64,000 nucleotides of DNA from Salibacterium lacus. GTDB lineage: Bacteria > Bacillota > Bacilli > Bacillales > Marinococcaceae. The position numbers and the translations under genes are program-made. Position 1 is the stretch's first letter, and each line of letters opens with the position of its first letter. The notes beneath the pieces are model-generated. The model had not been told where the DNA came from. It saw only the letters and a list, made by a program, of their open reading frames with translations, and did not search any database. Below are positions 43,904 through 53,316 of this stretch, in pieces. Where the stretch lies: assembly GCF_042684865.1 (NCBI RefSeq), contig NZ_JBHUML010000002.1:1178001-1242000 (forward strand), written 5' to 3'.

Positions 43904-43932
43904 ATTGTACTCCCCCTATCACAGCTAGTCAA
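43904..43932 (-). promoter_or_regulatory. SigA promoter of sdhCAB
   Basis: TTGACT, a 17-bp spacer and TACAAT on the minus strand. The transcribed leader before sdhC would be about 245 nt. The leader contains no supported ORF. Confidence 0.75.
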
Positions 43933-43964
43933 GAAACCGGATACACCTCCATAACGGTTTTGAG

Positions 43965-44001
43965 CCCTAAAAAAGCCCGGTTCCGCCGGGCTTTTTTAGG
44001 G
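43965..44001. terminator. Terminator after the potassium channel gene
   Basis: A 16-bp perfect stem CCCTAAAAAAGCCCGG/CCGGGCTTTTTTAGGG with a 5-nt loop. The T/A runs are inside the stem, so it is active in both directions. It insulates sdhCAB from the upstream gene. Confidence 0.88.
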
Positions 44002-44008
44002 TTTCTTC

Positions 44009-45361
44009 TCAGCCGATAATCATACGTTCTGTAGGATACCGGAATGATGACTTGGTTTCTTTTCGTTTTACGGAAAAGAGAAGGACCAATATGCCGACTC
44101 TTCCAATAAACATGAGAAGCATTAAAAGAAACAGGCTCGGCCTTGATAAGCTGGAAGTCACCCCTGTCGTAAGGCCGGTCGTTCCAAAGGCGGAACTTGT
44201 TTCAAAAATAATATCGATGAGTTCCACTCTCGGATTTCCCTGCTCGAAGGCTGTAATCAGCATGACAGCCAGAAACAGACCGAACATGAAAAAAGACAGC
44301 ACCATAAACGCCTTCTGCTTATCCTCCGGATGAATTTCACGGCCGAATACTTTCACATCACTTTTACCAAGAGCAAAGCTCCGGATAGACAAGAACATGA
44401 CCGCAAGCGTCGTCGTGCGGATACCGCCTCCCACACTCGAGGGGCTTGCGCCGATAATCATGAGCAGAGAAATGAAAAGCAGCGTCGGAAGGGAAAACGA
44501 AGATGTCTCCATTGTGGTCAGACCGGCACTTCTGGCAGTAGCTGAATTGAAAATGGAATAGAAAAACTGCTCATGCCAAGCCATTCCTTCAAAAAACATC
44601 CCTCGTTCAAGCACCCATATACCGGCCGCGCCGATGACAAAAATAAGAAAATAAGTGGTTACTGTTACTTTGGTAAACAGACTGAACTTAAAATGGCTGC
44701 TTTTGGTCATGAAATATTCACGCACTTCCATCAGCACTGGAAAACCAATGGCCCCGGCAAAGATAAGAAGCAGCACGATGAACTGCACGTAATAGTCATT
44801 TGCAAATGGAATCAAAGACTGCCCGGTTACATCAAAACCGGCATTGGTGAAAGCACTGAGTGCAGCAAATGACCCCTGGTAATAGGCTTCAGCTGCCGTA
44901 TCAAAATGCTGCAGGTAATACGTACCGAGTATTAAAGCGCCGACCAGCTCAATCGCAAGCGCCAGCAGGAGAATGCCGCGCATCAGTTTCACCATTCCGG
45001 AAAACTGGTACTGGTTCTGGTCCACCATGATGAGCAGCCGCTGCGACAAGTTGATTTTTCGTCCGAACAGCATCCACACAAATGTCCCGAGCGACATAAT
45101 GCCGATGCCTCCCACCTGCATGGCAAGCGCGAGAAAAACGACTCCCGTGTAACTCAGGGAGTCTGACACGTCAATGACACTCAGACCCGTTACACTGACA
45201 GCTGACACAGATGTGAAGAGAGAGTCCATATAGGACAGTTCCGTTCCACCCTGGTGGGAAAAAGGCAGCCAGAGCAGGAAGCTGAACAAAAACATCGATA
45301 ATATATATACAGTTATAATAATCCGAAACGGCGTCATAAAACGTTCCAAACCCTTTTTCAT
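44009..45361 (-). CDS. Potassium uptake channel subunit, KtrB/KtrD type
   Basis: A Trk/Ktr/HKT superfamily membrane protein of 450 residues with four M1-P-M2 repeats. The four selectivity-filter loops are recognisable, each with the key Gly: SVSAVSVTGLSV, ALSAFTNAGFDV, NSATARSAGLTTM and SSAFGTTGLTTG. It moves K+ (probably Na+-coupled) and needs a cytoplasmic KtrA/KtrC partner that is not in this window. GGAGG lies 8 nt before the ATG. Calling KtrB or KtrD is not possible from sequence alone. Confidence 0.9.
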   Translation of the reverse strand: MKKGLERFMTPFRIIITVYILSMFLFSFLLWLPFSHQGGTELSYMDSLFTSVSAVSVTGLSVIDVSDSLSYTGVVFLALAMQVGGIGIMSLGTFVWMLFGRKINLSQRLLIMVDQNQYQFSGMVKLMRGILLLALAIELVGALILGTYYLQHFDTAAEAYYQGSFAALSAFTNAGFDVTGQSLIPFANDYYVQFIVLLLIFAGAIGFPVLMEVREYFMTKSSHFKFSLFTKVTVTTYFLIFVIGAAGIWVLERGMFFEGMAWHEQFFYSIFNSATARSAGLTTMETSSFSLPTLLFISLLMIIGASPSSVGGGIRTTTLAVMFLSIRSFALGKSDVKVFGREIHPEDKQKAFMVLSFFMFGLFLAVMLITAFEQGNPRVELIDIIFETSSAFGTTGLTTGVTSSLSRPSLFLLMLLMFIGRVGILVLLFSVKRKETKSSFRYPTERMIIG

Positions 45362-45444
45362 TGCACTTACCTCCGACTGGAATTCGGGCTACAGTATATC
45401 ATGCCTGAAAGGTATTAGCTATAGCGATTTCCAGCTTTTAAAGG

Positions 45445-45450
45445 TATAAT
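45445..45450 (+). promoter_or_regulatory. -10 element upstream of yslB
   Basis: A TATAAT box 27 bp upstream of the yslB start; no matching -35 was seen. Confidence 0.35.
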
Positions 45451-45477
45451 GACAAATGGCGGAAAGGACGGATAACC

Positions 45478-45837
45478 ATGAATGACTTTAACTACACCCT
45501 TTTACGGGAGACCCTGCTCCCGGCGCTGCTTGGCACCGAAGAACCAGATATTCTGTACTGGGGAGGCAGACGCATCGCGCGGGAATACAGAAAAGAAACG
45601 ACAGAAGAAATTCAGACGTTTTTCCAGGAAGCCGGCTGGGGAGAGCTTACGTTGACATCGGAAAAACGAAAAGAAATGGAATTTGAGATGCCCCTGACCC
45701 GTGAAGAGAAGCATCTCGACCGTCACCTCGAAGCCGGCTTTCTTGCAGAGCAGATGGAACATCTCAAAAATACCTCCGCAGAAACGGTGATTACCGAAAA
45801 GCGGAAGCGTATACTGTTTCACGTTTACTGGGATTAG
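45478..45837 (+). CDS. yslB: YslB-family protein (DUF2507)
   Basis: A 119-residue cytoplasmic protein. It has the DUF2507 features: FNYTLLRETLLPALLGTE at the N-terminus, ILYWGGRRIAREY, and a short RILFHVYWD end, related to V4R-type small-molecule domains. B. subtilis yslB lies next to sdhC and uvrC, and this gene is likewise close to sdhC. Its role is unknown. It is divergent from the potassium channel gene. Confidence 0.85.
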   Translation: MNDFNYTLLRETLLPALLGTEEPDILYWGGRRIAREYRKETTEEIQTFFQEAGWGELTLTSEKRKEMEFEMPLTREEKHLDRHLEAGFLAEQMEHLKNTSAETVITEKRKRILFHVYWD

Positions 45838-45886
45838 ACCGGGGCGGGCGGTTCCTAAAGAAGGGCAGCTGCCTGCCTGTGTATTT

Positions 45887-46444
45887 TTATGCCCCTTCAT
45901 GCTGATAGCAGGTGTCATACTCATCTTTCAGCACCCAGCTCCTACAGGTCCGGCCGGTTTCATCGTACACCTCATCTTCTACATCCAGTTCGGCACTCCG
46001 ATTGGAATCCGGGTAATCCGGTGCTTCGTTCGTCACCTTCAGCCTTGAGTCATCCTCCCACTCCAGTTGGAACCTGCTTTTTGCATCCGCAAAATAGACC
46101 GTTTTTGGATCTTTGTTCGTGCCGTTTTCTCTTACCTGCACACGGAGATTGACCCCTCCTGCCGCTCCACCGTAAGGGAGATCATACTTCACAGCAGTGT
46201 ATGTGCCGTTTGGCGATTCCACCGGTTCTTGATTTACGTTTCCTTTTGCCTGGTCAAATGTGAAAAAATAAGTCTGGTATCCGCTGATGACAAGAAGAGT
46301 AACAATACCAGTCAGGCAAATCACGGCCAGCTTTTTCGGAAAAGGTTTCTTTTTTAGAATAAACATAGCAAAACGAACGATAAAGATGCAGCACAGCACC
46401 ACTATCAGAATTAAAAGAAATAACACAGCCAATCCCATCAGCAT
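45887..46444 (-). CDS. Membrane protein, possibly DUF5412 family
   Basis: A 185-residue protein with two N-terminal transmembrane helices (about 3-28 and 35-58) and an outside domain rich in acidic residues (about 65-185). The core GTYTAVKYDLPYGGAAGGVNLRVQV, followed by VYFADAKSRFQLEW, resembles DUF5412-type proteins. Its function is unknown. I begin at the ATG at 46444 with GGGAG 10 nt upstream; a longer frame would run into the upstream gene. It lies 46 bp after the next gene upstream and is probably cotranscribed. Confidence 0.65.
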   Translation of the reverse strand: MLMGLAVLFLLILIVVLCCIFIVRFAMFILKKKPFPKKLAVICLTGIVTLLVISGYQTYFFTFDQAKGNVNQEPVESPNGTYTAVKYDLPYGGAAGGVNLRVQVRENGTNKDPKTVYFADAKSRFQLEWEDDSRLKVTNEAPDYPDSNRSAELDVEDEVYDETGRTCRSWVLKDEYDTCYQHEGA

Positions 46445-46490
46445 TGGTGATCCGCTCCCTGTTTTGCTTTTATAAATACAATGAAGAGAA

Positions 46491-46958
46491 TCATGCACGG
46501 CCGCCTGAAGTTGGCAGAGTACGCCCTTGATCCATCCATTTGTCCACGAGCCGGTTATATCTTTTTTCATTTTCGAATCTGTTCACCAGTCCAACGGTTG
46601 TATTCACAACGAGAAAAACAAACAATGCGGGCACATTTGTGACCATTATATAGAGAATTTGAGTCGGCAGAAGCCCCTCCACCATAAAAAAGCCGAGCGA
46701 TATCGTGACAAACATCAATACAGCCGATCGTATTGTTTCTTTCCATATAATCCATCCGGCCTTTTGCTTTCTTTCTCGTTTCCATCTCTTATAAAACCGT
46801 TTTTCCAGCGCTTCCCTCCAGTAAATACCAAGACCAGCAACCCCCATAAGCGGGACAAGCATTGTGTAATAAACTCCGGTGTGAAACACTTCTGCATACC
46901 AGGGAATAGCGGCAAGTACCACAGCCCCCAGGGATAATAAAAGAATAGCCCGAAACAT
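46491..46958 (-). CDS. Hypothetical membrane protein
   Basis: A 155-residue protein with four predicted helices: residues 4-20, 28-46, about 75-93 and about 102-125. Charged stretches lie between them (EKRFYKRWKRERKQK) and at the C-terminus. I recognise no family. AGGTGG lies 6 nt before the ATG. It lies upstream of the DUF5412-like gene in the same direction. Confidence 0.65.
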   Translation of the reverse strand: MFRAILLLSLGAVVLAAIPWYAEVFHTGVYYTMLVPLMGVAGLGIYWREALEKRFYKRWKRERKQKAGWIIWKETIRSAVLMFVTISLGFFMVEGLLPTQILYIMVTNVPALFVFLVVNTTVGLVNRFENEKRYNRLVDKWMDQGRTLPTSGGRA

Positions 46959-47011
46959 GATAAGCCACCTTCCTTTTTTAAGCTGTGTGTTGTATAAATG
47001 GAGTCTTCTAT

Positions 47012-49525
47012 TTACTGTGAGTCTTCATTATGACGGCTCGATACTTTTTGATACAGATAGGAAATACCGATTAATACAATGCCGAAACAGAAATACGCGG
47101 CAATCTGGCTCGTTTCACCCAGAAAAGCAAGATCGGCGAGAAACAGCTTGCCTGTGGCAAATAACGTCAGCGCGAGACCAATACGGCGGATGTAAACAAA
47201 ACCTCTCATGAAACCGTACGTGATGTAACCAAGCGCTGTGATGAGATAAATAAGACTGATCACAAAACCGGCCCCGTCAAGCTGCAGTTGTACATGGAGA
47301 AAGGCCGCCTGAATAATGAAAAAGTAAATGCCTGTAACAACAGGGTACCATTCCACGTTCATGTGCCGGGCACGCATAAAGGAGAGCAGCAGCTCACGTC
47401 CGGTGGTGAAGATCATGGCCTGGCAGACAATCAATACCGCAAGCGCCGTATAATCCACAATCCTGTCCGGGTCTGTGCCGAGTGCCGGAATCGCCGCTGT
47501 TACAAATAAAGCGGCCAACCCTCCTGTTCCGTACAGAAAAAGACACAGATATCCAACTATTTTATCGTATAGAAGGGTTGTTTTCTTCAGTCCGTAGCCG
47601 ATACCGACAGATAGGAATGCCCCGATAAGCCACTGGTAAAACCAATAATGGTCAAAAGATACCGGTATGAACTCCTGGTACCAATACAGACTTTCATATA
47701 CCGCATACACCCAGAAATGAACAAGGGTGACATACTTCACGACAGCGATGAAACGGTTGAATACCGGAAATAGAATCGTTCGTGCCGTTTTCTTCTGGTC
47801 TACTACGTAATAGAACATAATGAACAGCAGTCCGGCTGTCACTACTGTGTATTCCAGGTGAAAGAATGGCGGGTTTTCTCCACTGATATAGCGGGCGGCT
47901 TCGAGGACAAACATTCCTGATGAAAGTCCCAACACAACCCATCCAGCCTTTTCAAGCAGGTTCAATCCGTATCGGTTGGCATAAAGCATGATAACAACAG
48001 CCTCTACCAACCATCCGAGCGCAGCCCATTCCATTTCGAACTGAAACGGCACTGCCAGCACCACAAACGAGAGAGACATCCCGTAAAACAAGACGATTCC
48101 CCGTTTTTCACCGTTCATCCGCCGTGCTGCAAACTGTCCAAGTGCAAAATACAGCCCTGCATAGGCGGCAGCCAGAAGTCCTGCTCCGTCTTCCCACTGC
48201 ATAGCATGCAAAAGAACATACATGACAGCGCAGCTGATGAACGTATTCATAACAACAAGCGTCATATCCATGTACCGTACTGTCGTTTTATAAGTGAACG
48301 GATAGGCAGCCGTGAGCCCGAGGTACAGCAGAAACGTTGCTATGGCAAAAACAAAGCTCACTCCGTGCATCGGTGACGAAATAATAAGAATGAAAAACGA
48401 AGGGATATTCAACCAGAAGCTGATTTGGTGAACAATGCTCCACTGTTTCCGAAATGACAGGCCAAGGACCGCTCCATTCAAGATGATAAAGTACACCATC
48501 GCCGCATATACAGCTGTTTCATCGAGGCCGTACGCCGAAAGATAGGAATAAAACGGCAGGTAACCGCCGACGAGACCGAATGTACAAACGGTTTTGGATT
48601 GGTAATAAAAAGACAAAACAACGGCACCGGCTGTGATGATTACAGATAGAATGAGAGCCGGTGTCATGCCGATAATATGCAGCAAAAAGTAACTGAAAAA
48701 TACCGACCCGTACAACACAGCAATCCCGCCTCCGGTCAAACCGACTGCAAACGTCTGTTTTTGTTTACGGAAAAAACCATCACCGGCTGTGAGCATTAAC
48801 AGCCCAAGCACAGCAAATGCAGCGCCTTTGATTTCGTCGCTGAACCATGTTGTATAAGAATAGCGGAAAGCCGCAGCCACTCCTAAAAGAATCAAAAGAA
48901 TGCCCAGTTTATTTATCCAGCTCAAACCGATTTTCATTTCAATCTGATTCTCTTTTTTCCGTTTTTCGAATGTTTCTTCTCCTATGTCTTCCTCTGTAAA
49001 GTCGTCGTACCGCTTGGAAATGGAGTGCAGGAATTTCTGTTCCTGTTCGGCAAGCAGTTCCCGTTCCTTTCGGGCTGCTTCTTCCACTTCTACTGTAAGC
49101 TCCTGCAGCCGCTGGTCGACCGCTTCGGTTTCCTGATGAATGGAGTGCGTTCTCTGTTTTTTCAACGTTTCTATATTCTTCTTCGCGTCTTCTTCAAAGC
49201 GGCTCAATTGATCACGGGTGCTGTCCACCGCCTTGCCGAAATAGGTCTGCAGTTTTTTTCTGGACACTTTCAGTATGTTCGTCTTTTCATCGAGCATCTG
49301 TTCCTGAAGTGCGTGCCGCAGGTTCTCGTTTTCACTTTTCATGTTTTGGTACCGTGTTTTCAGTTCTTCCACTGCTTCACGGTACTCTTCATTCTCCCTG
49401 CGGAGCGTTTCATTATCCTGATGAACATCACTGTTTTCATATGTTGAAACAACAGCCTCAAACTCTTCCGCCAGTTTCTGCTGCTCTTCTTTCATTCGAT
49501 GCAGTCTTTCCTTCATCTCCTCCAT
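47012..49525 (-). CDS. Large DUF2339 multi-pass membrane protein
   Basis: An 837-residue protein in two parts. An N-terminal coiled-coil (about 1-190) is rich in Glu, Lys and Arg heptads. About 20 transmembrane helices (residues 205-830) have the DUF2339 pattern, starting SWINKLGILLILLGVAAAFRY, then GDGFFRKQKQTFAVGLTGGGIAVLYGS. The function is unknown. The ATG at 49525 has GGGGG 5 nt upstream; a GTG four codons before it overlaps that site and another ATG follows three codons on. No cotranscribed partner is evident. Confidence 0.8.
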   Translation of the reverse strand: MEEMKERLHRMKEEQQKLAEEFEAVVSTYENSDVHQDNETLRRENEEYREAVEELKTRYQNMKSENENLRHALQEQMLDEKTNILKVSRKKLQTYFGKAVDSTRDQLSRFEEDAKKNIETLKKQRTHSIHQETEAVDQRLQELTVEVEEAARKERELLAEQEQKFLHSISKRYDDFTEEDIGEETFEKRKKENQIEMKIGLSWINKLGILLILLGVAAAFRYSYTTWFSDEIKGAAFAVLGLLMLTAGDGFFRKQKQTFAVGLTGGGIAVLYGSVFFSYFLLHIIGMTPALILSVIITAGAVVLSFYYQSKTVCTFGLVGGYLPFYSYLSAYGLDETAVYAAMVYFIILNGAVLGLSFRKQWSIVHQISFWLNIPSFFILIISSPMHGVSFVFAIATFLLYLGLTAAYPFTYKTTVRYMDMTLVVMNTFISCAVMYVLLHAMQWEDGAGLLAAAYAGLYFALGQFAARRMNGEKRGIVLFYGMSLSFVVLAVPFQFEMEWAALGWLVEAVVIMLYANRYGLNLLEKAGWVVLGLSSGMFVLEAARYISGENPPFFHLEYTVVTAGLLFIMFYYVVDQKKTARTILFPVFNRFIAVVKYVTLVHFWVYAVYESLYWYQEFIPVSFDHYWFYQWLIGAFLSVGIGYGLKKTTLLYDKIVGYLCLFLYGTGGLAALFVTAAIPALGTDPDRIVDYTALAVLIVCQAMIFTTGRELLLSFMRARHMNVEWYPVVTGIYFFIIQAAFLHVQLQLDGAGFVISLIYLITALGYITYGFMRGFVYIRRIGLALTLFATGKLFLADLAFLGETSQIAAYFCFGIVLIGISYLYQKVSSRHNEDSQ

Positions 49526-49712
49526 CTTATCCCCCACTTTTCCAGTACGGTTTGGTTACAATTTTACTAGAAAAAACAAAAACCGAAAGCCTTTCTTACC
49601 ATTTCACACCATATTTCACATTTATGAGAATAACAGAAAGCAGATGAATCCCTCTTTACGCCTCGAATAAAGGAAGGCCGAAGTATAGATGAAGTCTATT
49701 GCTCCTTCGACT

Positions 49713-49780
49713 GTGTCCACTATCATTTTGAATCCTGCGGTTAGTGTCCACGATATCCCGTTTCATGGACATTAAGCTGT
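49713..49780. other. Possible degenerate insertion-sequence remnant
   Basis: GTGTCCAC occurs twice (49713-49720 and 49744-49751), with an inverted TGGACA nearby (49766-49771). This recalls IS ends of the kind that begin TGTCCAC or TGGACAC. No transposase frame is present. Confidence 0.2.
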
Positions 49781-49895
49781 TGAAACAAAAAAATAGTAGT
49801 CACCGTCGGATAACCGTCACCCACTAATGGCGTGCACCAGAATCATAGTATCCATTAACACTACATGCGCTCACGCTAAAGACAGCCTTCGGGCA

Positions 49896-49936
49896 CAAAA
49901 AACCCGGACGATGCTCCTGGTCATCGTTCGGGTTTT
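49896..49936 (-). terminator. Terminator of the glucarate operon
   Basis: A 15-bp stem AAAACCCGGACGATG/CATCGTTCGGGTTTT (49922-49936 with 49899-49913, one G-U) is followed on the minus strand by TTTTTTGTG. The remaining 370 bp up to the DUF2339 gene hold no gene; see the IS-like remnant entry. Confidence 0.85.
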
Positions 49937-49966
49937 ATATTACCTGTCTTCTTTTATTCTTGGTTG

Positions 49967-51316
49967 TCATCTCACCAGGCATGGCTGCTTGGCATCGAAC
50001 GTCCAGCCCGGAATTAAATACTGCATCGCTGCGGCGTCATCTCTGGCGCCCAGGCTCATTTTTTTATACAGCTCGTGGGCTTCTTCCACTTTTTCGATGT
50101 CTACCTCAATACCTAGTCCCGGCTTCTCCGGAACATTAATTTTCCCATTTGTGATGGTAAACGGCTCTTTCGTCAGCCGCTGACCGTCCTGCCAGATCCA
50201 GTGGGTATCAATGGCTGTAATGTTTCCAGGCGCTGCTGCGGCCACGTGGGTGAACATCGCAAGGGAAATGTCAAAGTGATTGTTGGAATGCGATCCCCAT
50301 GTCAGTCCCCAGTCGTGACACATCTGTGCGACACGAACCGACCCCTGCATCGTCCAGAAATGAGGATCGGCAAGCGGAATATCGACAGAGTGCAGCTGCA
50401 CGGCGTGCCCCATCTGGCGCCAGTCTGTTGCTATCATGTTCGTTGCTGTCGGAATGTTGACAGCTTTTCGGAATTCAGCCATCACTTCCCGGGACGAAAA
50501 GCCCTGTTCTGCTCCGCATGGGTCTTCCGCGTAAGCTAATACATCATGTTTGCCCTCGCAAAGGCGGATGGCTTCCTCAAGCGACCATGCCCCATTTGGA
50601 TCCAGAGTGATGCGCGCATCCGGAAAAGCTTGAGAAAGTGCTGTAACAGCTTCCATTTCTTCTTCCCCGCTTAAAACGCCGCCTTTTAACTTGAAATCTT
50701 TGAAACCATAGCGCTCGTAAGCCGCTTCTGCCAGCCGGACAATAGCTTCCGGTGTTAATGCTTCTTCATGGCGCAGACGGAACCAGTCCTCTTCGGCGTC
50801 TGGATCACTTTCATACGGCAGGTCTGTTTTGTTTCGATCTCCGATATAAAACAGGTAACCCAGTGTCTCCACTTCCGTCCGCTGCTGACCGTCTCCCAGC
50901 AAGGCCGCGGCCGGGACATCTAAATGTTTTCCCAGGAGATCAAGAAGAGCCGCCTCCAGTGCTGTCACGGCGTGAATGGTGGTTCTTAAATCAAAAGTCT
51001 GTGATCCACGGCCGGAGGCATCCCGGTCTGAAAAGGTTTCGCGCACTTTTTTCAGGATATTTTTAAAGTTGCCTATCGATTGTCCGTTCAACAGTACTTC
51101 AGCATCTTCTATCGTCTGCCGGATGTTTTCTCCACCCGGAACCTCCCCGACACCCGTGTTGCCGCTGCTATCGGTAAGGATAACAATATTTCTTGTGAAG
51201 TACGGACCGTGGGCGCCGCTTAAATTCAAAAGCATACTGTCTGAACCGGCAACAGTGTATACTTGCAGCCGTGTAACTGTCGGTGTTTCGCTTTGCGTTT
51301 TCGTGTTTGCTCCCAT
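49967..51316 (-). CDS. gudD: Glucarate dehydratase
   Basis: Dehydrates D-glucarate (and L-idarate) to 5-keto-4-deoxyglucarate. An enolase-superfamily enzyme of 449 residues with the KxK motif at K209/K211 (FKLKGG), metal ligands D239 (LDPNGAW), E264 (AEDPCG) and N293 (ATNMIATDW), and the general base His343 in GSHSNNHFDIS. AGGAGAGG lies before the ATG. It is the last gene of the operon, directly after the transporter. B. subtilis counterpart: ycbF/gudD. Confidence 0.95.
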   Translation of the reverse strand: MGANTKTQSETPTVTRLQVYTVAGSDSMLLNLSGAHGPYFTRNIVILTDSSGNTGVGEVPGGENIRQTIEDAEVLLNGQSIGNFKNILKKVRETFSDRDASGRGSQTFDLRTTIHAVTALEAALLDLLGKHLDVPAAALLGDGQQRTEVETLGYLFYIGDRNKTDLPYESDPDAEEDWFRLRHEEALTPEAIVRLAEAAYERYGFKDFKLKGGVLSGEEEMEAVTALSQAFPDARITLDPNGAWSLEEAIRLCEGKHDVLAYAEDPCGAEQGFSSREVMAEFRKAVNIPTATNMIATDWRQMGHAVQLHSVDIPLADPHFWTMQGSVRVAQMCHDWGLTWGSHSNNHFDISLAMFTHVAAAAPGNITAIDTHWIWQDGQRLTKEPFTITNGKINVPEKPGLGIEVDIEKVEEAHELYKKMSLGARDDAAAMQYLIPGWTFDAKQPCLVR

Positions 51317-51332
51317 ATCTAACCTCTCCTAT

Positions 51333-52829
51333 TTACGAAGCTGATTCGGCTTTCTTTGTTCTGCGGTTATCAATGACCGCATAGACAACGGATACGATAA
51401 TTACGACCCACAATCCCACGGCGAGTGGACCATCAGTGAAAAACACGGTTAAATCGCCGCCGCTTCCTTTCAGACTGTCAATGAAATACTTCTCGCCCTG
51501 TGTACCAAGAATGAATCCAATCAAAAACGGCGCAATCTGAATACCGACTTTCGGAAAGATATAACCGACCAGACCAAAGAGCAAGAGTGTCCATACATCG
51601 AACATCACGCCATTGTTAATGGCATAGGATCCGACGACACACATGAGCATGATAATCGGAAAAATAATATGCTTTGGAATATAAACAATCTTTGCGAAAT
51701 ACTTGATCGAGAAAAACATCAAGATAAACATGGCAATGTTGGCGATCACAAGCGCAAATACGATACCGCTCCAAAGGTCGGGGTTCGTCGTAATGAATAA
51801 CGGTCCGACTTCGATTCCCTGCAGCAAAAAGGCACCAATCAATATGGCCGTCGTGCTGTCTCCCGGAATTCCAAGGGAAAGAAGCGGAACCAGAGCACCT
51901 CCGATCAACCCGTTGTTCGCGGACTCACTGGCAATCATGCCCTCGGGCTCCCCTTTTCCAAGTTTCTCGGGATTTTTGGAAAAGTTTTTGGCCTGGGAAT
52001 ACGAGGTGATGGAAGCCGCGCTCCCTCCGACACCGGGCAGCATACCAACAAAAGTGCCAATGATAGACGAACGAATCGTGTTAACGAACTGTCCTTTGAA
52101 AATACGAAATTTAAATTGCTTCGCTTTGTCTTTTGCCAGATTGATTTTCTGATGCGAAGCTGCAACAAGTCCTTCTTCGGACTCCTGAAGATTTTGTCCA
52201 ATCGCAAACAGTCCAATAAGCACAGGAAGAAGAGAAAAGCCGTACACCAGCTCCTGCTCAAACCCAGGCGGTACAAGCCGGATTTGGTTGTTGTCCGGGA
52301 ATCTTCCAATTAAACTTATGAAGATTCCGAGGACTCCGCTGAATACCCCGCCGATAAGACTTCCTTTTGAAATAGAAGCAATAACGGTCATCGCGAACAC
52401 AACAATCAAAAATTTGTCCACCGCGGAGAAATCAATAGCAAAGGAGGCAAGCACCGGTGCAAAGAAAAAGAGAATCGTTAAACTGACAAATCCACCTATA
52501 ATGGAAGCAGTAATTCCCACCTTCAGCGCTTTCTCTCCTTCTCCGTTCTGTGTCATGGGATAGCCATCGAATGTGGTGCACAGGGAAGAAGGCGTCCCTG
52601 GAATGTTCAGCAGAACCGCTGGTACCATCCCGCCGCTGATTCCACCCACATACAAACCAATTAACAATCCAATGGAGTTAATCATATCCAGCGCGTATGT
52701 AGCGGGAAGAAAAATAGCAATAGCCATTGTCGCTGTCATTCCTGGAATAGACCCCATGATAATCCCGATCAATACACCGAAAAGACATAATAAAACGGAT
52801 AATGGGGTAAGTACTTCAAACATGGGCAT
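51333..52829 (-). CDS. tctA: Tripartite tricarboxylate transporter, large membrane subunit TctA
   Basis: A 498-residue polytopic membrane subunit of a TTT-type transporter, about 11-12 helices. The family motifs GSIPGMTATMAIAIFLPATY and IGGVFSGVLGIFISLIG are present. In this operon it most likely imports glucarate, in place of the MFS permease GudP. The ATG at 52829 has AAGGGGGAG 6 nt upstream; upstream in-frame codons run into tctB. Confidence 0.92.
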   Translation of the reverse strand: MPMFEVLTPLSVLLCLFGVLIGIIMGSIPGMTATMAIAIFLPATYALDMINSIGLLIGLYVGGISGGMVPAVLLNIPGTPSSLCTTFDGYPMTQNGEGEKALKVGITASIIGGFVSLTILFFFAPVLASFAIDFSAVDKFLIVVFAMTVIASISKGSLIGGVFSGVLGIFISLIGRFPDNNQIRLVPPGFEQELVYGFSLLPVLIGLFAIGQNLQESEEGLVAASHQKINLAKDKAKQFKFRIFKGQFVNTIRSSIIGTFVGMLPGVGGSAASITSYSQAKNFSKNPEKLGKGEPEGMIASESANNGLIGGALVPLLSLGIPGDSTTAILIGAFLLQGIEVGPLFITTNPDLWSGIVFALVIANIAMFILMFFSIKYFAKIVYIPKHIIFPIIMLMCVVGSYAINNGVMFDVWTLLLFGLVGYIFPKVGIQIAPFLIGFILGTQGEKYFIDSLKGSGGDLTVFFTDGPLAVGLWVVIIVSVVYAVIDNRRTKKAESAS

Positions 52830-52842
52830 CGTTTTCTCCCCC

Positions 52843-53244
52843 TTACGGCAGTGTGATACTGAATAGATTTCCAAACACGTACCATACGATAAGAACCGTG
52901 GCCAGTGAGTTGGATAAAGAGATGAAGATGGATCTGAGTTTGACATTTCCTATATAGAGCAGGGTGATCGCGAACATAAACAAGAGACTCGCTGCCAGAA
53001 AGCCGATTCTTGGAAGGACTGCTGCGTACAGAATCAGTAACACCATGGTGCCGTACAGCTTAAGTTTGTCGTAGTTTTCGGTGAAAAATTGGAACGAAAC
53101 ACGTTTTCCTTCTTTCCCGGCGACTTTCTTGATGTTGGCGGCAAGAAGAATGAGTCCAAGAATGATCAGAATCCCCAAAATAATTCTCGGAAAAATAATA
53201 TGATAGGTATTATAAGACATTTCTATAGTGAAGAAATCCGACAT
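52843..53244 (-). CDS. tctB: Tripartite tricarboxylate transporter, small membrane subunit TctB
   Basis: A 133-residue protein with four transmembrane helices, typical for the small TctB subunit: IIFPRIILGILIILGLILL at the N-terminus, then MVLLILYAAVLPRIGFLAAS and two C-terminal helices. The ATG at 53244 has AGGTGA 5 nt upstream, better than the GTG three codons before. It lies 13 bp from tctA and 72 bp from tctC. Confidence 0.88.
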   Translation of the reverse strand: MSDFFTIEMSYNTYHIIFPRIILGILIILGLILLAANIKKVAGKEGKRVSFQFFTENYDKLKLYGTMVLLILYAAVLPRIGFLAASLLFMFAITLLYIGNVKLRSIFISLSNSLATVLIVWYVFGNLFSITLP

Positions 53245-53316
53245 GTCTTTCACCTTCTTCCTTTGAAGAGGCAGCGGAGCCGGCGCCCCATTTCAGCCGG
53301 CTCCAGCTTTCCTCCA

